Source: Bacteroidales bacterium H3
GTDB taxonomy: Bacteria > Bacteroidota > Bacteroidia > Bacteroidales > Muribaculaceae
DNA: 48,914 bases
Reading direction: 5' to 3'
NCBI GenBank assembly: GCA_001701135.1
Contig: DAAN01000002.1
Span: 1 to 48,914 of the forward strand
The first letter of the stretch is position 1. Each line of letters starts with the position of its first letter. Under the pieces are notes generated by a model. It worked only from the letters and a program-made list of their open reading frames with translations, did no database searches and was not told the DNA's origin. Below, piece by piece: positions 41,631 to 48,914 of the stretch. Made by a program: the position numbers and the translations under genes.

Positions 41631-42992
41631 ATGAAACCGATATTATTTGCCAACGGTCTGATATTCAACGATGGCTTCCGCTTTATCGGAAGCGTGACGG
41701 TGAATGGCGGATTTATTGAGCGGGTGACCTACGGGCGCATTAACCTGCGCGAAGTCGACCCTGCCAATTACCGGATTGTCGACTGCGAGGGCAAGATGGT
41801 GCTCCCGGGCGCCATCGACGAGCATGTGCACTTCCGCGATCCCGGCATGACCGACAAGGCCGACATCGCCACCGAAAGCCGCGCCGCCCTGGCCGGCGGC
41901 GTCACCTCGTTTTTCGATATGCCCAACACCCGGCCCGCCACCACCACACTGGAGGCCTGGCAGGCCAAGATGGAGCGTGCCGCAGAGGTCTCTGCCGCCA
42001 ATTATTCATTTTTCTTAGGCGCAACCAACGACAATCTCGACCAGCTGCTGGAAGCCGATTACACCATTGTGCCCGGTGTGAAGCTGTTCTTAGGATCGTC
42101 GACGGGCAATATGCTGGTCGATGACGACAGCTCAATCAACCGCCTCTTCCGCAACATCCGAGGGGTGATCGCCGTCCATGCCGAGAGCGAGCAGGTAATC
42201 GCCGCCGAGCGCGCCCGGCTTCAGGGCGAATTTCCCGACGGCATCCCCGTGGGGCTGCACCATCTGGTGCGTCCGCGGCAGGCATGTATCGACGCCACCG
42301 CCCATGCCGTGGCGCTGGCCCGCAAGTGCGACGCGCGCCTGCATGTGCTCCATGTCACCACTGCCGACGAATTGCAATATTTCGCTCCCGGAACCATCGC
42401 TGACAAGCGTATCACCGCCGAGACATGTCCTCACTACCTGCTGTTCAACAGCGACTCTGTGGGTGAAAACGGCGGTCTCACCAAGTGTAATCCCGCAATA
42501 AAGGATGATGACGACCGCAAGGCCCTGATCAAAGCTGTGCGCGACGGCCGCATCGACATCATAGCCACCGACCATGCCCCCCATCTGCTGGAGCAGAAAC
42601 AGGGCGATGCCCTCACCGCTGTCTCGGGCATGCCCGGCGTGCAGTTCTCGCTGCCGCTGATGATGCAGCTGGCCCGCCGCGGTTATTTCAGCTACGAAAA
42701 GGTGGTGGAGCGCATGTGCAACAACCCCGCGCGGCTTTTCGGCATCGACCGCCGCGGCTTCATCAGCCCGCGCTACTGGGCCGACATCACTATCATCAAT
42801 CCCGACGATGACTACATTATCGACAATGCCGATGTGGTGAGCCGATGCGGCTGGACTCCCTATGCCGGCATGCGTCTCAACTTCCGTGTGGAGCAGACAT
42901 GGGTCAACGGTGTCCTTGCCTACGATTACAGGCTGCCCCAACGTTTCACCGGCGAGCAGCAGCCGCTGCCCGTCCGCTTCAATCCCGCCTGA
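41631..42992 (+). CDS. pyrC: Dihydroorotase (type I)
   Basis: 453 residues from ATG 41631; a GTG at 41592 would add 13 residues with no similarity to the family. It closes carbamoyl aspartate to dihydroorotate, the third step of pyrimidine synthesis. Zinc ligands HVHF in DEHVHFRDPGMTDKAD, TAETCPHYLLF and ATDHAPHLLEQK (Asp ligand) are present. The Lys that is carboxylated in class I enzymes is not certain. Cytoplasmic. It follows the glycosyltransferase and is followed by the inverted-repeat element. Confidence 0.94.
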   Translation: MKPILFANGLIFNDGFRFIGSVTVNGGFIERVTYGRINLREVDPANYRIVDCEGKMVLPGAIDEHVHFRDPGMTDKADIATESRAALAGGVTSFFDMPNTRPATTTLEAWQAKMERAAEVSAANYSFFLGATNDNLDQLLEADYTIVPGVKLFLGSSTGNMLVDDDSSINRLFRNIRGVIAVHAESEQVIAAERARLQGEFPDGIPVGLHHLVRPRQACIDATAHAVALARKCDARLHVLHVTTADELQYFAPGTIADKRITAETCPHYLLFNSDSVGENGGLTKCNPAIKDDDDRKALIKAVRDGRIDIIATDHAPHLLEQKQGDALTAVSGMPGVQFSLPLMMQLARRGYFSYEKVVERMCNNPARLFGIDRRGFISPRYWADITIINPDDDYIIDNADVVSRCGWTPYAGMRLNFRVEQTWVNGVLAYDYRLPQRFTGEQQPLPVRFNPA

Positions 42993-42994
42993 CA

Positions 42995-43179
42995 TAAGTA
43001 ACTGGTCGAAATTATTTTAATGTTTATTCGAGGAAAATTTTTAGAAAATTTTACTCGATGAAGAAGGAGTGTAGCGAGCTACACGACTGATGAAGAGAGA
43101 AAAAGATTCAAAAATTTTTCCGAAGAAACATTGAAATAAATTGACCGGTTAGTATAAAATAATTTTGAACAGTTACTTA
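42995..43179. mobile_element. 185-base MITE-like inverted-repeat element
   Basis: Ends are inverted repeats: TAAGTAACTG at 42995-43004 and its complement at 43170-43179, with about 25 bases of similarity (GTAACTG.TC.AAATTATTTTA). The interior folds further: GTGTAGC-GA-GCTACAC in the centre, and AAAATTTTT-rich arms. The right arm has an extra unit of about 31 bases. The right end contains TAATTTTG (43160-43167), a perfect -7 box pointing outward. No coding capacity, so any transposition would need outside help. Three solo ends occur elsewhere in the window. Confidence 0.55.
43160..43167 (+). promoter_or_regulatory. Outward-facing -7 box in the right end of the element
   Basis: TAATTTTG; no -33 at 19-20 bases. 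It could read toward the acid phosphatase gene. Confidence 0.4.
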
Positions 43180-43215
43180 TTATTAAACAAGCTCTTAATC
43201 TTCCTGATTTTTCCC

Positions 43216-43241
43216 GCTCCGGTAACTGTTTCCCGGAGCGC
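43216..43241. terminator. Hairpin, possible terminator
   Basis: GCTCCGG and CCGGAGC arms around about ten bases, between the repeat element and the acid phosphatase gene; the flanks are only weakly T-rich. Nothing else is seen in the 357-base gap 42993-43349 apart from the element. Confidence 0.4.
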
Positions 43242-43349
43242 TTTGTCGTATGACCGAACGCGCTAAAGTTAAAATGACTTCGGGGGTGAACTATTGAATG
43301 AATCATACGTTTCATTTTTAACAATAATTACCATTAATCCCTCAGTTTC

Positions 43350-44174
43350 ATGAAAAACTCCATTTCAGCCTCTTTGCGAGGCATCATGGCGACATTCCTG
43401 ATTGCAGCGGGCGCTTACACCCTCCAGGCACAGGAAAGTGTTCACAAAGTCAAGGATCACTCCACAAATCCCGATCTGTTTTTCCTATATGAGGGCGACG
43501 CCCCCAACAGTCTTTTCATCCTGCCCGGTCCTCCCGACGGCGGCTCCGTGGAATTCCTTAACGATCAGGCCCGCTACAACTGGGGCAAAACGCTGCGCAA
43601 CACTCCCCGCGGCGCCCAGGCTTCGCGCGACGCCAACGTAGGAGGCGACGGTGTGCCCCAGGCATTCTCCGAAGCATTCGGCGTTGAAATCACCAAGGAT
43701 GGCACCCCCGAAATCTATAAACTCGTCATCGGCATGCGCGAGGATTGCGGCGACCTGGCCACCCGCGACGCCAAGACAAAGTACAACCGCACGCGTCCGT
43801 TCAGTTTCTACGACGAGGACACCTGCAACCCCGCCCAGCAGGCCGAGCTGTCGACCAACGGTTCCTATCCGTCGGGCCACACGTCAATCGGCTGGGGCAC
43901 CGCGCTGGTGCTCTCTGAAATCAACCCTGCACGCCAGGACGAGATTCTGCGCCGCGGCTATGAGATGGGCGAGAGCCGTGTCATCTGCGGTTACCATTTC
44001 CAGAGCGACGTCAATGCAGCCTATCTGACCGGTTCGGCAGCCGTTGCCCGTCTGCACGCCGACCCCGAATTCCTTGCCCAGCTCGACAAGGCAAAGAAGG
44101 AATTCATCCGCCTGAACAAGGAGGGCAAGGTGGCAAAGGGGCGTAAACTCGCTTCCCCGACAACTACCGACTGA
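43350..44174 (+). CDS. Class A non-specific acid phosphatase (PAP2 superfamily), exported
   Basis: 274 residues. Signal peptide ending near LQAQ. All three PAP2 motifs are present: KTKYNRTRPF, the class A signature GSYPSGHTS, and GESRVICGYHFQSDV. Such enzymes release phosphate from many organic monoesters in the periplasm. The outer-membrane porin gene follows after 75 bases, fitting a unit for phosphate capture (inference). No Pho-box-like motif is recognised upstream. Confidence 0.93.
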   Translation: MKNSISASLRGIMATFLIAAGAYTLQAQESVHKVKDHSTNPDLFFLYEGDAPNSLFILPGPPDGGSVEFLNDQARYNWGKTLRNTPRGAQASRDANVGGDGVPQAFSEAFGVEITKDGTPEIYKLVIGMREDCGDLATRDAKTKYNRTRPFSFYDEDTCNPAQQAELSTNGSYPSGHTSIGWGTALVLSEINPARQDEILRRGYEMGESRVICGYHFQSDVNAAYLTGSAAVARLHADPEFLAQLDKAKKEFIRLNKEGKVAKGRKLASPTTTD

Positions 44175-44249
44175 GCCTCCCCCCCTCCCGGCATTTTTAC
44201 GGCCGCTCTATACCTCCCCTTAATCTTTAATTTACTTACGGATACACAT

Positions 44250-45422
44250 ATGAAACGCTTTATGATAGCCGCGGTCATGCTGGCCGCGATAGCTCCCGCC
44301 ATACTCGCCGACGATGATGCTGAACCTAAACTGTCGGTGCGCCCCACAGGCCGTATACTTCTCGACGGCGCCTATTATATGGGCGGCAACGGCGACTGGA
44401 CCGAAGGCTCGGCCGACAAAAAGTTTGTCAGCGGAGTCGCCATCCCCGACGTGCGTATAGGCGTTAAAGCCTCCTACGGAAAGTGGAACGTCAAGATCGA
44501 CATGGGCTTCGCCTATGGCAAGGTGGGCATGAAGGATATATTCGTGCAATACATGTTCAACCCTTCCAACTCCTTGAAGGCAGGCTATTTCGTGCCGCAG
44601 TTCGGTCTCAACTCCGAGACCTCGTCATCAATGAAGCCGAGCTATGAGGAACCCTCGTCCAATGAGTTCTTCTATGCCAATCCCCGTTACCTTGCTCTTC
44701 AGTACACCTACGACAAAAACCAGTTCTTCGCGGCTGTGTCGGTGCTGGCCGAAGCCAATGTGATGAAGAAAAACGCCACTGAAATGGGCAAGCAGGGGTG
44801 GGGAGCGCAGACCCGACTGGTGTGGCGCCCTCACTTCTCCGACGGCGACGCCATGCAGATCGGATGCTCGTTCAATTACTCCACTCCCACCGAGAATGAC
44901 CACACGGCTTTCAACTACACCTCCAACTTCCCCACGAGGGTGTCGAAAGTGAATCTGCTCACGGCCTATGTCGACAATGCTCGCGGTTCGTTCAAGATGA
45001 GTCCCGAAATGATGTTTATACGCGGGCGTTTTGCTCTCGAAGCACAGTATTACTACATGAACATCGCCCGCAAGAACGGTCTTCGCCACTACACCGCCCA
45101 GGGTGCCTACGGCTTGTTCCGCACGCTGCTCATCGGCACCCGGTATGGCTATTCCCACTCGGCCTGCGGGCTCGACACTCCCGCGCCCCGGTCATTGGAG
45201 CTGGTGCTGGGCTATAATTACACCAACGCTTCTGACTCCCGCGCCGGCATCTTCGGCGGTATCTCGAACGATGCCTCCTGCACGCTCAACTACTATATCA
45301 ACAAATATATGATCGCACGTCTGCGCTACAGCTACACCCATGTGCGCGACCGTCATTTTGACACCCTGCTTCCGTCGCGCCATGTGAATATGCTTGAGGC
45401 GCGTTTCCAGGTTATTTTCTAA
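44250..45422 (+). CDS. OprO/OprP-like outer-membrane porin
   Basis: 390 residues. Signal peptide (MKRFMIAAVMLAAIAPAILA). Then a beta barrel with the pattern of the phosphate-selective porin family: WNVKIDMGFAYGKVGMKDIFVQYMF, AGYFVPQFGLNSETSSS near the pore, and a C-terminal aromatic strand ending ARFQVIF. The partner acid phosphatase lies just upstream. Anion or phosphate specificity is inferred from family and context only. Confidence 0.85.
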   Translation: MKRFMIAAVMLAAIAPAILADDDAEPKLSVRPTGRILLDGAYYMGGNGDWTEGSADKKFVSGVAIPDVRIGVKASYGKWNVKIDMGFAYGKVGMKDIFVQYMFNPSNSLKAGYFVPQFGLNSETSSSMKPSYEEPSSNEFFYANPRYLALQYTYDKNQFFAAVSVLAEANVMKKNATEMGKQGWGAQTRLVWRPHFSDGDAMQIGCSFNYSTPTENDHTAFNYTSNFPTRVSKVNLLTAYVDNARGSFKMSPEMMFIRGRFALEAQYYYMNIARKNGLRHYTAQGAYGLFRTLLIGTRYGYSHSACGLDTPAPRSLELVLGYNYTNASDSRAGIFGGISNDASCTLNYYINKYMIARLRYSYTHVRDRHFDTLLPSRHVNMLEARFQVIF

Positions 45423-45457
45423 AAGCTTGTTTTTTCTCCTGTTATTGAGCAAAAGCT

Positions 45458-45499
45458 GCCGCAATGACCGACAGGGCTGATCACCCGGGTCATTGCGGC
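45458..45499. other. Perfect 12-base inverted repeat
   Basis: GCCGCAATGACC (45458-45469) and GGTCATTGCGGC (45488-45499). A T-rich run precedes it on the plus strand but no U tract follows, so it is a weak terminator for the porin or a regulatory site. Confidence 0.5.
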
Positions 45500-45565
45500 A
45501 ACATTGTTAACAGAGGTTAATTGCGGGGGAAAGCCGATGAAATCATGCTGTTTGTCAAATGGGGG

Positions 45566-45596
45566 TTGCATGGTGTGGAGGTTGTTTGTAATTTTG
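45566..45596 (+). promoter_or_regulatory. Promoter of the PF14905-type barrel gene
   Basis: TTG (45566-45568), 20 bases, TAATTTTG (45589-45596); the start codon is 22 bases on. Confidence 0.75.
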
Positions 45597-45618
45597 CAAT
45601 GCATAAAACAACCCGACA

Positions 45619-48453
45619 ATGTTTCATTCAAAACGTTTAACTATTTTCCTGCCGGCCGCGGCCGCTGCGATAGCTGCCTGGGCCTACACAGTGAGCGGTG
45701 TGGTGGCCGACAACACCGGGGAGCCGCTTGCCGACGCCACCGTGCGCATCCTCTCGGCCCGCGATTCCTCGATGGTTACCGGGGGCGTGGCCGATGTCAA
45801 CGGCGTCTATTCACTACCCGGGGTGAAGCCGGGCAAATATATCATTGAATCATCTTATGTGGGCTATCAGAAGGGATATATGCCGGTCAGGGTGGCCAAT
45901 GCCAATCTCCGTGCCGACACTCTGCGGCTGAGCGACTCGTCGGTAAGTCTCGGCGAGGTGACCGCCGTGGGCGTCAAGACTCCTATAAAGGTGATGACCG
46001 ACACGGTGGAGTTCAATGCCGACAGCTACAAGACACAGCCCAACGCCGTGGTCGAGGATCTGCTCAAGCGCCTGCCGGGCGTGGAAGTCGATGCCGACGG
46101 CAAGATCACGGCCAACGGCAAGACCGTGACCAAAATTCTGGTGGATGGCAAAGAGTTTTTCTCCGACGACCCGAAGGTAGCGTCGAAAAATCTGCCGGTG
46201 AACATGGTCAACAAGCTGCAGGTGGTCGACCGCAAGAGCGATCTGTCGCGTCTCACCGGCGTTGACGACGGCGAGGATGAGACTGTGATCAACCTCACCG
46301 TGAAACCGGGCATGAAGAATGGCTGGTTCGGCACCGTGGAGGCCGGTTACGGCACCGACGACCGCTATCAGGCCACTTTTAACATAAACCGCTTCTGGAA
46401 CAACAATCAGCTGACCTTTATCGGTTCGGCCAACAATACCAACGACCTTGGATTCACCGATGGCAACGGCAACCGCTTCCGTCGCTTCGGCGGCGACCGG
46501 GGCATCAACACCTCGCAGAGCTTCGGCGTGAATTTCAATATCGGCAAAGAGGAGATTTTCCGCGTGGGCGGCGATGTGATGTACAGCCACACCGACCGCG
46601 ACACCCGCACCCGCAGCAACCGCCAGTACCTTTTCCCCGATTCCGCCTCGTGGGATAACTCGGCAAGAGATGCCAACGACCGCGGCCACAACGTGCGTGC
46701 CGACTTCCGCATCGAGTGGAAGCCCGACTCGTTCAACACTCTCGACTTCCGTCCCACATTCTCGTTCAATCAGAACGATTCGCGACAGCTGAGCGTCGAC
46801 ACGCTGCTTGCCGGCGATGCCGCGCGGTCGACCGTCAACCGCTCCTACAACTCCTCGAAAGCCTACGGGCGCAGCTGGGAATTCGGAGGCCGCCTGATCT
46901 ATAACCACAATTTCGCGTCGCGTCGCGGGCGCTCTTTCTCGGTGATGGCCAACTATCGTTTCAGCAATGTTAGGGAGAGCGAGCGCTCGCTGTCGTTCAA
47001 CCGCTTCTACAAGCTGATGAATCAGTTGGGCAACGACTCCATTGATCTCTATGACCAGCATGCCGCCAACCACACCTGGAGCAACACCGTGGCCTCGCGC
47101 GTGAGCTGGACCGAGCCTCTGGGCGATGCCGCCAACGGCAATTTCCTGGTGTTCAGCTACCGCATGAACTATCGCTGGAACAATGCCGACAAGGATGTGT
47201 GGCGCCGCGTGCCGCTCGATCAGGCATTCTCCTCCGAAAATCCCTACGACATACCCCTGGGCCCGCAGGAGTATTCCGACTCGCTCTCCAATTCGTTCCG
47301 CAACAATTTCTTCACGCAGGAGATCCGTGCCGGATATAAAAAGGTGGCCTCGAAGTATAATCTCGAGGTGGGCATGTCGCTGGTGCCCTCGATGTCGAAA
47401 TCCGTCAACCTGATCAACGGCGCCAAGAATATCCCCGAACGATGGGTGTGGAATGTGGCGCCATTCGCGCGGTTCCGCTATAAATTCGACCGTCAGACAT
47501 CGCTCAATGCCTTCTACCACGGACGTTCGTCGCAGCCTTCGATGACACAGCTGCAGCCTGTGGCCGACTATTCCAACCCGCTGAATGTTGTTGTGGGTAA
47601 TCCGTCGCTGAAACCCACCTTTTCCCACGCGTTGCGCATGCGTTTTCAGAAGTACAGCCCCGAAACGCAAAGCTCCATAATGTCGATGGCCGATGTGGAG
47701 ATTGATCAGAACTCGATTATCTCGAAAACCACCTACGATCCCCTCTCGGGCGGTCGCCTCACCACCTATGAGAATGTGGGCGGTGTGTGGAATTTCCGTG
47801 TGATGAACATGTTCTCGCGCCCCTTCGGCTCACAGAAAACATGGAGCTTCAACAACAACATCTTCGTGATGTTCAACCAGCGGATGGGTTATAACAACTC
47901 CGAGCGCAACCGCTCGCGCTCGCTCATGGTGGCCGAAAGCCCCTCGCTGGCGTTCCGCCCGAGCAATCTCGAACTGGAGCTGCGTCCGTTCTACCGCCTG
48001 AGCAACACCTGGAACTCGTTGCCCAACGTCAGCACACCCACGGTGCACAACTATGGCGGCGCGTTCAACGGCACCTACTTCACGCCTTTCGGGCTGGTGC
48101 TTGCCACCGACATCAGCTACACCGCCTCGTCGGGCTATGCAGCAGGCTACAATCAGAACCAGTGGATGTGGAACGCCTCCGTGTCGTATCAGTTCCTGCG
48201 CAACCGCCAGGCCACGGTGATGCTCAAAGTATACGACCTGTTGCAGCAGCAGCAGAATGTCAACCGCTCAGTCACCGCCAACTACATCGACGACACAGAG
48301 TATAATTCGCTCACACGCTATTTCATGCTCACGTTCACCTACCGCTTCAACACATTCGGCAAGGGTAACGAACCTGCCGACAACAGCTACCGCAGCTGGG
48401 GCGGTCCCGGCGGCCACAGAGGCCCCGGCGGTCCTCCACCCGGCCGCCGATAA
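45619..48453 (+). CDS. Outer-membrane beta-barrel protein with carboxypeptidase-regulatory-like domain (PF14905-type, TonB-receptor-like)
   Basis: 944 residues. Signal peptide (residues about 1-22), then a carboxypeptidase-D regulatory-like domain (about 24-110, VSGVVADNTGEPLADATVRI), then a plug-like region (about 115-210, DLLKRLPGVEVDADGKITANG, ILVDGKEFFSDDP). From about 230 to 925 there is a long barrel. The protein ends with a Gly/Pro-rich tail (GGPGGHRGPGGPPPGRR) in place of the usual aromatic last strand. This family resembles SusC without a paired SusD, and none is present here. Substrate unknown. Confidence 0.9.
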   Translation: MFHSKRLTIFLPAAAAAIAAWAYTVSGVVADNTGEPLADATVRILSARDSSMVTGGVADVNGVYSLPGVKPGKYIIESSYVGYQKGYMPVRVANANLRADTLRLSDSSVSLGEVTAVGVKTPIKVMTDTVEFNADSYKTQPNAVVEDLLKRLPGVEVDADGKITANGKTVTKILVDGKEFFSDDPKVASKNLPVNMVNKLQVVDRKSDLSRLTGVDDGEDETVINLTVKPGMKNGWFGTVEAGYGTDDRYQATFNINRFWNNNQLTFIGSANNTNDLGFTDGNGNRFRRFGGDRGINTSQSFGVNFNIGKEEIFRVGGDVMYSHTDRDTRTRSNRQYLFPDSASWDNSARDANDRGHNVRADFRIEWKPDSFNTLDFRPTFSFNQNDSRQLSVDTLLAGDAARSTVNRSYNSSKAYGRSWEFGGRLIYNHNFASRRGRSFSVMANYRFSNVRESERSLSFNRFYKLMNQLGNDSIDLYDQHAANHTWSNTVASRVSWTEPLGDAANGNFLVFSYRMNYRWNNADKDVWRRVPLDQAFSSENPYDIPLGPQEYSDSLSNSFRNNFFTQEIRAGYKKVASKYNLEVGMSLVPSMSKSVNLINGAKNIPERWVWNVAPFARFRYKFDRQTSLNAFYHGRSSQPSMTQLQPVADYSNPLNVVVGNPSLKPTFSHALRMRFQKYSPETQSSIMSMADVEIDQNSIISKTTYDPLSGGRLTTYENVGGVWNFRVMNMFSRPFGSQKTWSFNNNIFVMFNQRMGYNNSERNRSRSLMVAESPSLAFRPSNLELELRPFYRLSNTWNSLPNVSTPTVHNYGGAFNGTYFTPFGLVLATDISYTASSGYAAGYNQNQWMWNASVSYQFLRNRQATVMLKVYDLLQQQQNVNRSVTANYIDDTEYNSLTRYFMLTFTYRFNTFGKGNEPADNSYRSWGGPGGHRGPGGPPPGRR

Positions 48454-48496
48454 TACCTAAAATAAAGTATTCTTCAACAAAATCTTATTCTCTACG

Positions 48497-48525
48497 CGGA
48501 GGTGCGCCGACTCGGCGCACCTCCG
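48497..48525. terminator. Terminator of the barrel gene
   Basis: Perfect 14-base arms (48497-48510, 48512-48525) followed by TTTAT, about 45 bases after the stop codon. Confidence 0.8.
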
Positions 48526-48560
48526 TTTATCGCATATAGTAGGTAATTTGCTCCGGCGGC

Positions 48561-48591
48561 TTGTGCGCTAATGGGTTAATGCCTATCTTTG
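48561..48591 (+). promoter_or_regulatory. Orphan Bacteroidetes-type promoter
   Basis: TTG (48561-48563), 20 bases, TATCTTTG (48584-48591). No ORF of note follows; the next structure is a terminator-like hairpin. Confidence 0.65.
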
Positions 48592-48596
48592 CAATA

Positions 48597-48670
48597 CCAA
48601 ATCCAGTTTATAGCGAATAAAACGTAAGTCATAAGATGGCGCCGGCGTGAGTCGGCGCCGCTTATATTTT
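48597..48670 (+). ncRNA. Candidate small RNA
   Basis: From the predicted start (about 48597) to a hairpin ATAAG.GGCGCCG...CGGCGCC.CTTAT (48631-48665) and ATTTTCC: roughly 75 nt, with no start codon followed by a sizeable frame. Promoter and terminator-like end are the evidence; there is no known family match. Confidence 0.4.
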
Positions 48671-48711
48671 CCCTACGCTCCGGCAGGAAATCGTGATATT
48701 ACGGCGGCCAA

Positions 48712-48914
48712 GTATGGGGCGGCGGCTTTCCTGCCGCCGTTTAATGAATAATAGGTGCCTGAATCTTTTATATGCAGGCGGCTGGAAAGCCGCCTCCCCA
48801 CACATGCCTTATACGTTTGCGGGCAGTAGGCGGGCGGAGAGGGGCTGTATGGGGCGGCGGCTTTCCTGCCGCCGTTTAATGAATGATAGGTACCTGAATC
48901 TTTTATATGCAGGC
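48712..48914. repeat. Two tandem copies of a palindromic repeat, continuing past the window
   Basis: 68-base units at 48712-48779 and 48847-48914 are 66/68 identical, with a period of 135 bases. Copy 1 folds as an 86-base inverted repeat: TGGGGCGGCGGCTTTCC (48715-48731) with GGAAAGCCGCCTCCCCA (48784-48800), 16 of 17 pairs, enclosing smaller hairpins. REP/BIME-like. The second copy is cut by the window end. Confidence 0.8.

Noticed and set aside
45850..47670. 606-codon minus-strand ORF inside the barrel gene
   Set aside because: Long because of GC-rich codon use in the real gene; no motif or promoter.
48712..48914. CRISPR array
   Set aside because: The units form nested palindromes at 135-base spacing, and the intervening DNA is not spacer-sized.

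Overview
The window looks like chromosomal DNA from a Bacteroidales bacterium, most likely of the family Muribaculaceae. Family is inference; the order is well supported. Evidence: many Bacteroidetes-type promoters (TTTG or TTG, 19-20 bases, then TAnnTTTG), few Shine-Dalgarno sequences, a T9SS-like C-terminal tail, a DUF4270 lipoprotein, a short GlgA-like protein, a PF14905-type outer-membrane barrel and a PiT-PhoU fusion. Most genes are GC-rich, but a few stretches (toxin-antitoxin pair, acyltransferase, 988-residue secreted protein) are visibly richer in AT.

Layout. 0-8 kb (minus strand): ribosomal protein S1, a secreted six-hairpin glycosidase, and a large secreted protein of unknown function. 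8-14.4 kb: a C69 dipeptidase, the preQ0 reductase QueF overlapping a carboxylesterase lipoprotein, an acyltransferase and cysteine synthase. 14.4-19 kb: a secreted metallophosphoesterase divergent from a PiT-PhoU phosphate transporter, an Ogt-type DNA repair protein, tRNA-Asn and tRNA-Cys. 19-21.4 kb: a GlgA-like protein coupled to a DUF4270 lipoprotein. 21.6-27.4 kb: a plus-strand operon of DsbD, MazG, a small exported protein, topoisomerase III and a Cys-rich membrane microprotein. 27.6-32.1 kb: a DUF805 protein, a patatin/Omp85 fusion and a FadL-type channel. 32.2-35 kb: a YafQ-type toxin-antitoxin module and a second six-hairpin secreted protein. 35-40.6 kb (minus strand): a membrane protein, an M48 peptidase, a PAP2 phosphatase, an LtaS-like enzyme and release factor 2. 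40.8-48.5 kb (plus strand): a polyprenol-phosphate glycosyltransferase, dihydroorotase, a class A acid phosphatase with an OprO/OprP-like porin, and a large outer-membrane barrel protein. The last 460 bases hold a terminator, a candidate small RNA and two copies of a palindromic repeat.

Two functional themes recur. One is phosphate handling: metallophosphoesterase, PiT-PhoU, acid phosphatase, porin and PAP2. The other is the cell envelope: DsbD, patatin/Omp85, FadL, LtaS-like enzyme and barrels.

The most unusual signal is non-coding. A 185-base inverted-repeat element (42995-43179) has solo ends upstream of cysK, upstream of the PiT transporter and over the 3' end of the 988-residue gene. 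These ends carry or abut TAnnTTTG boxes, so the element may spread promoters. Other structured intergenic DNA includes a duplicated 66-base terminator cassette, four intergenic clusters of 20-22-base tandem repeats, genes whose start codon sits 4-5 bases after the -7 box (likely leaderless mRNAs), and an unlisted 29-codon ORF with its own promoter upstream of the phosphate transporter.
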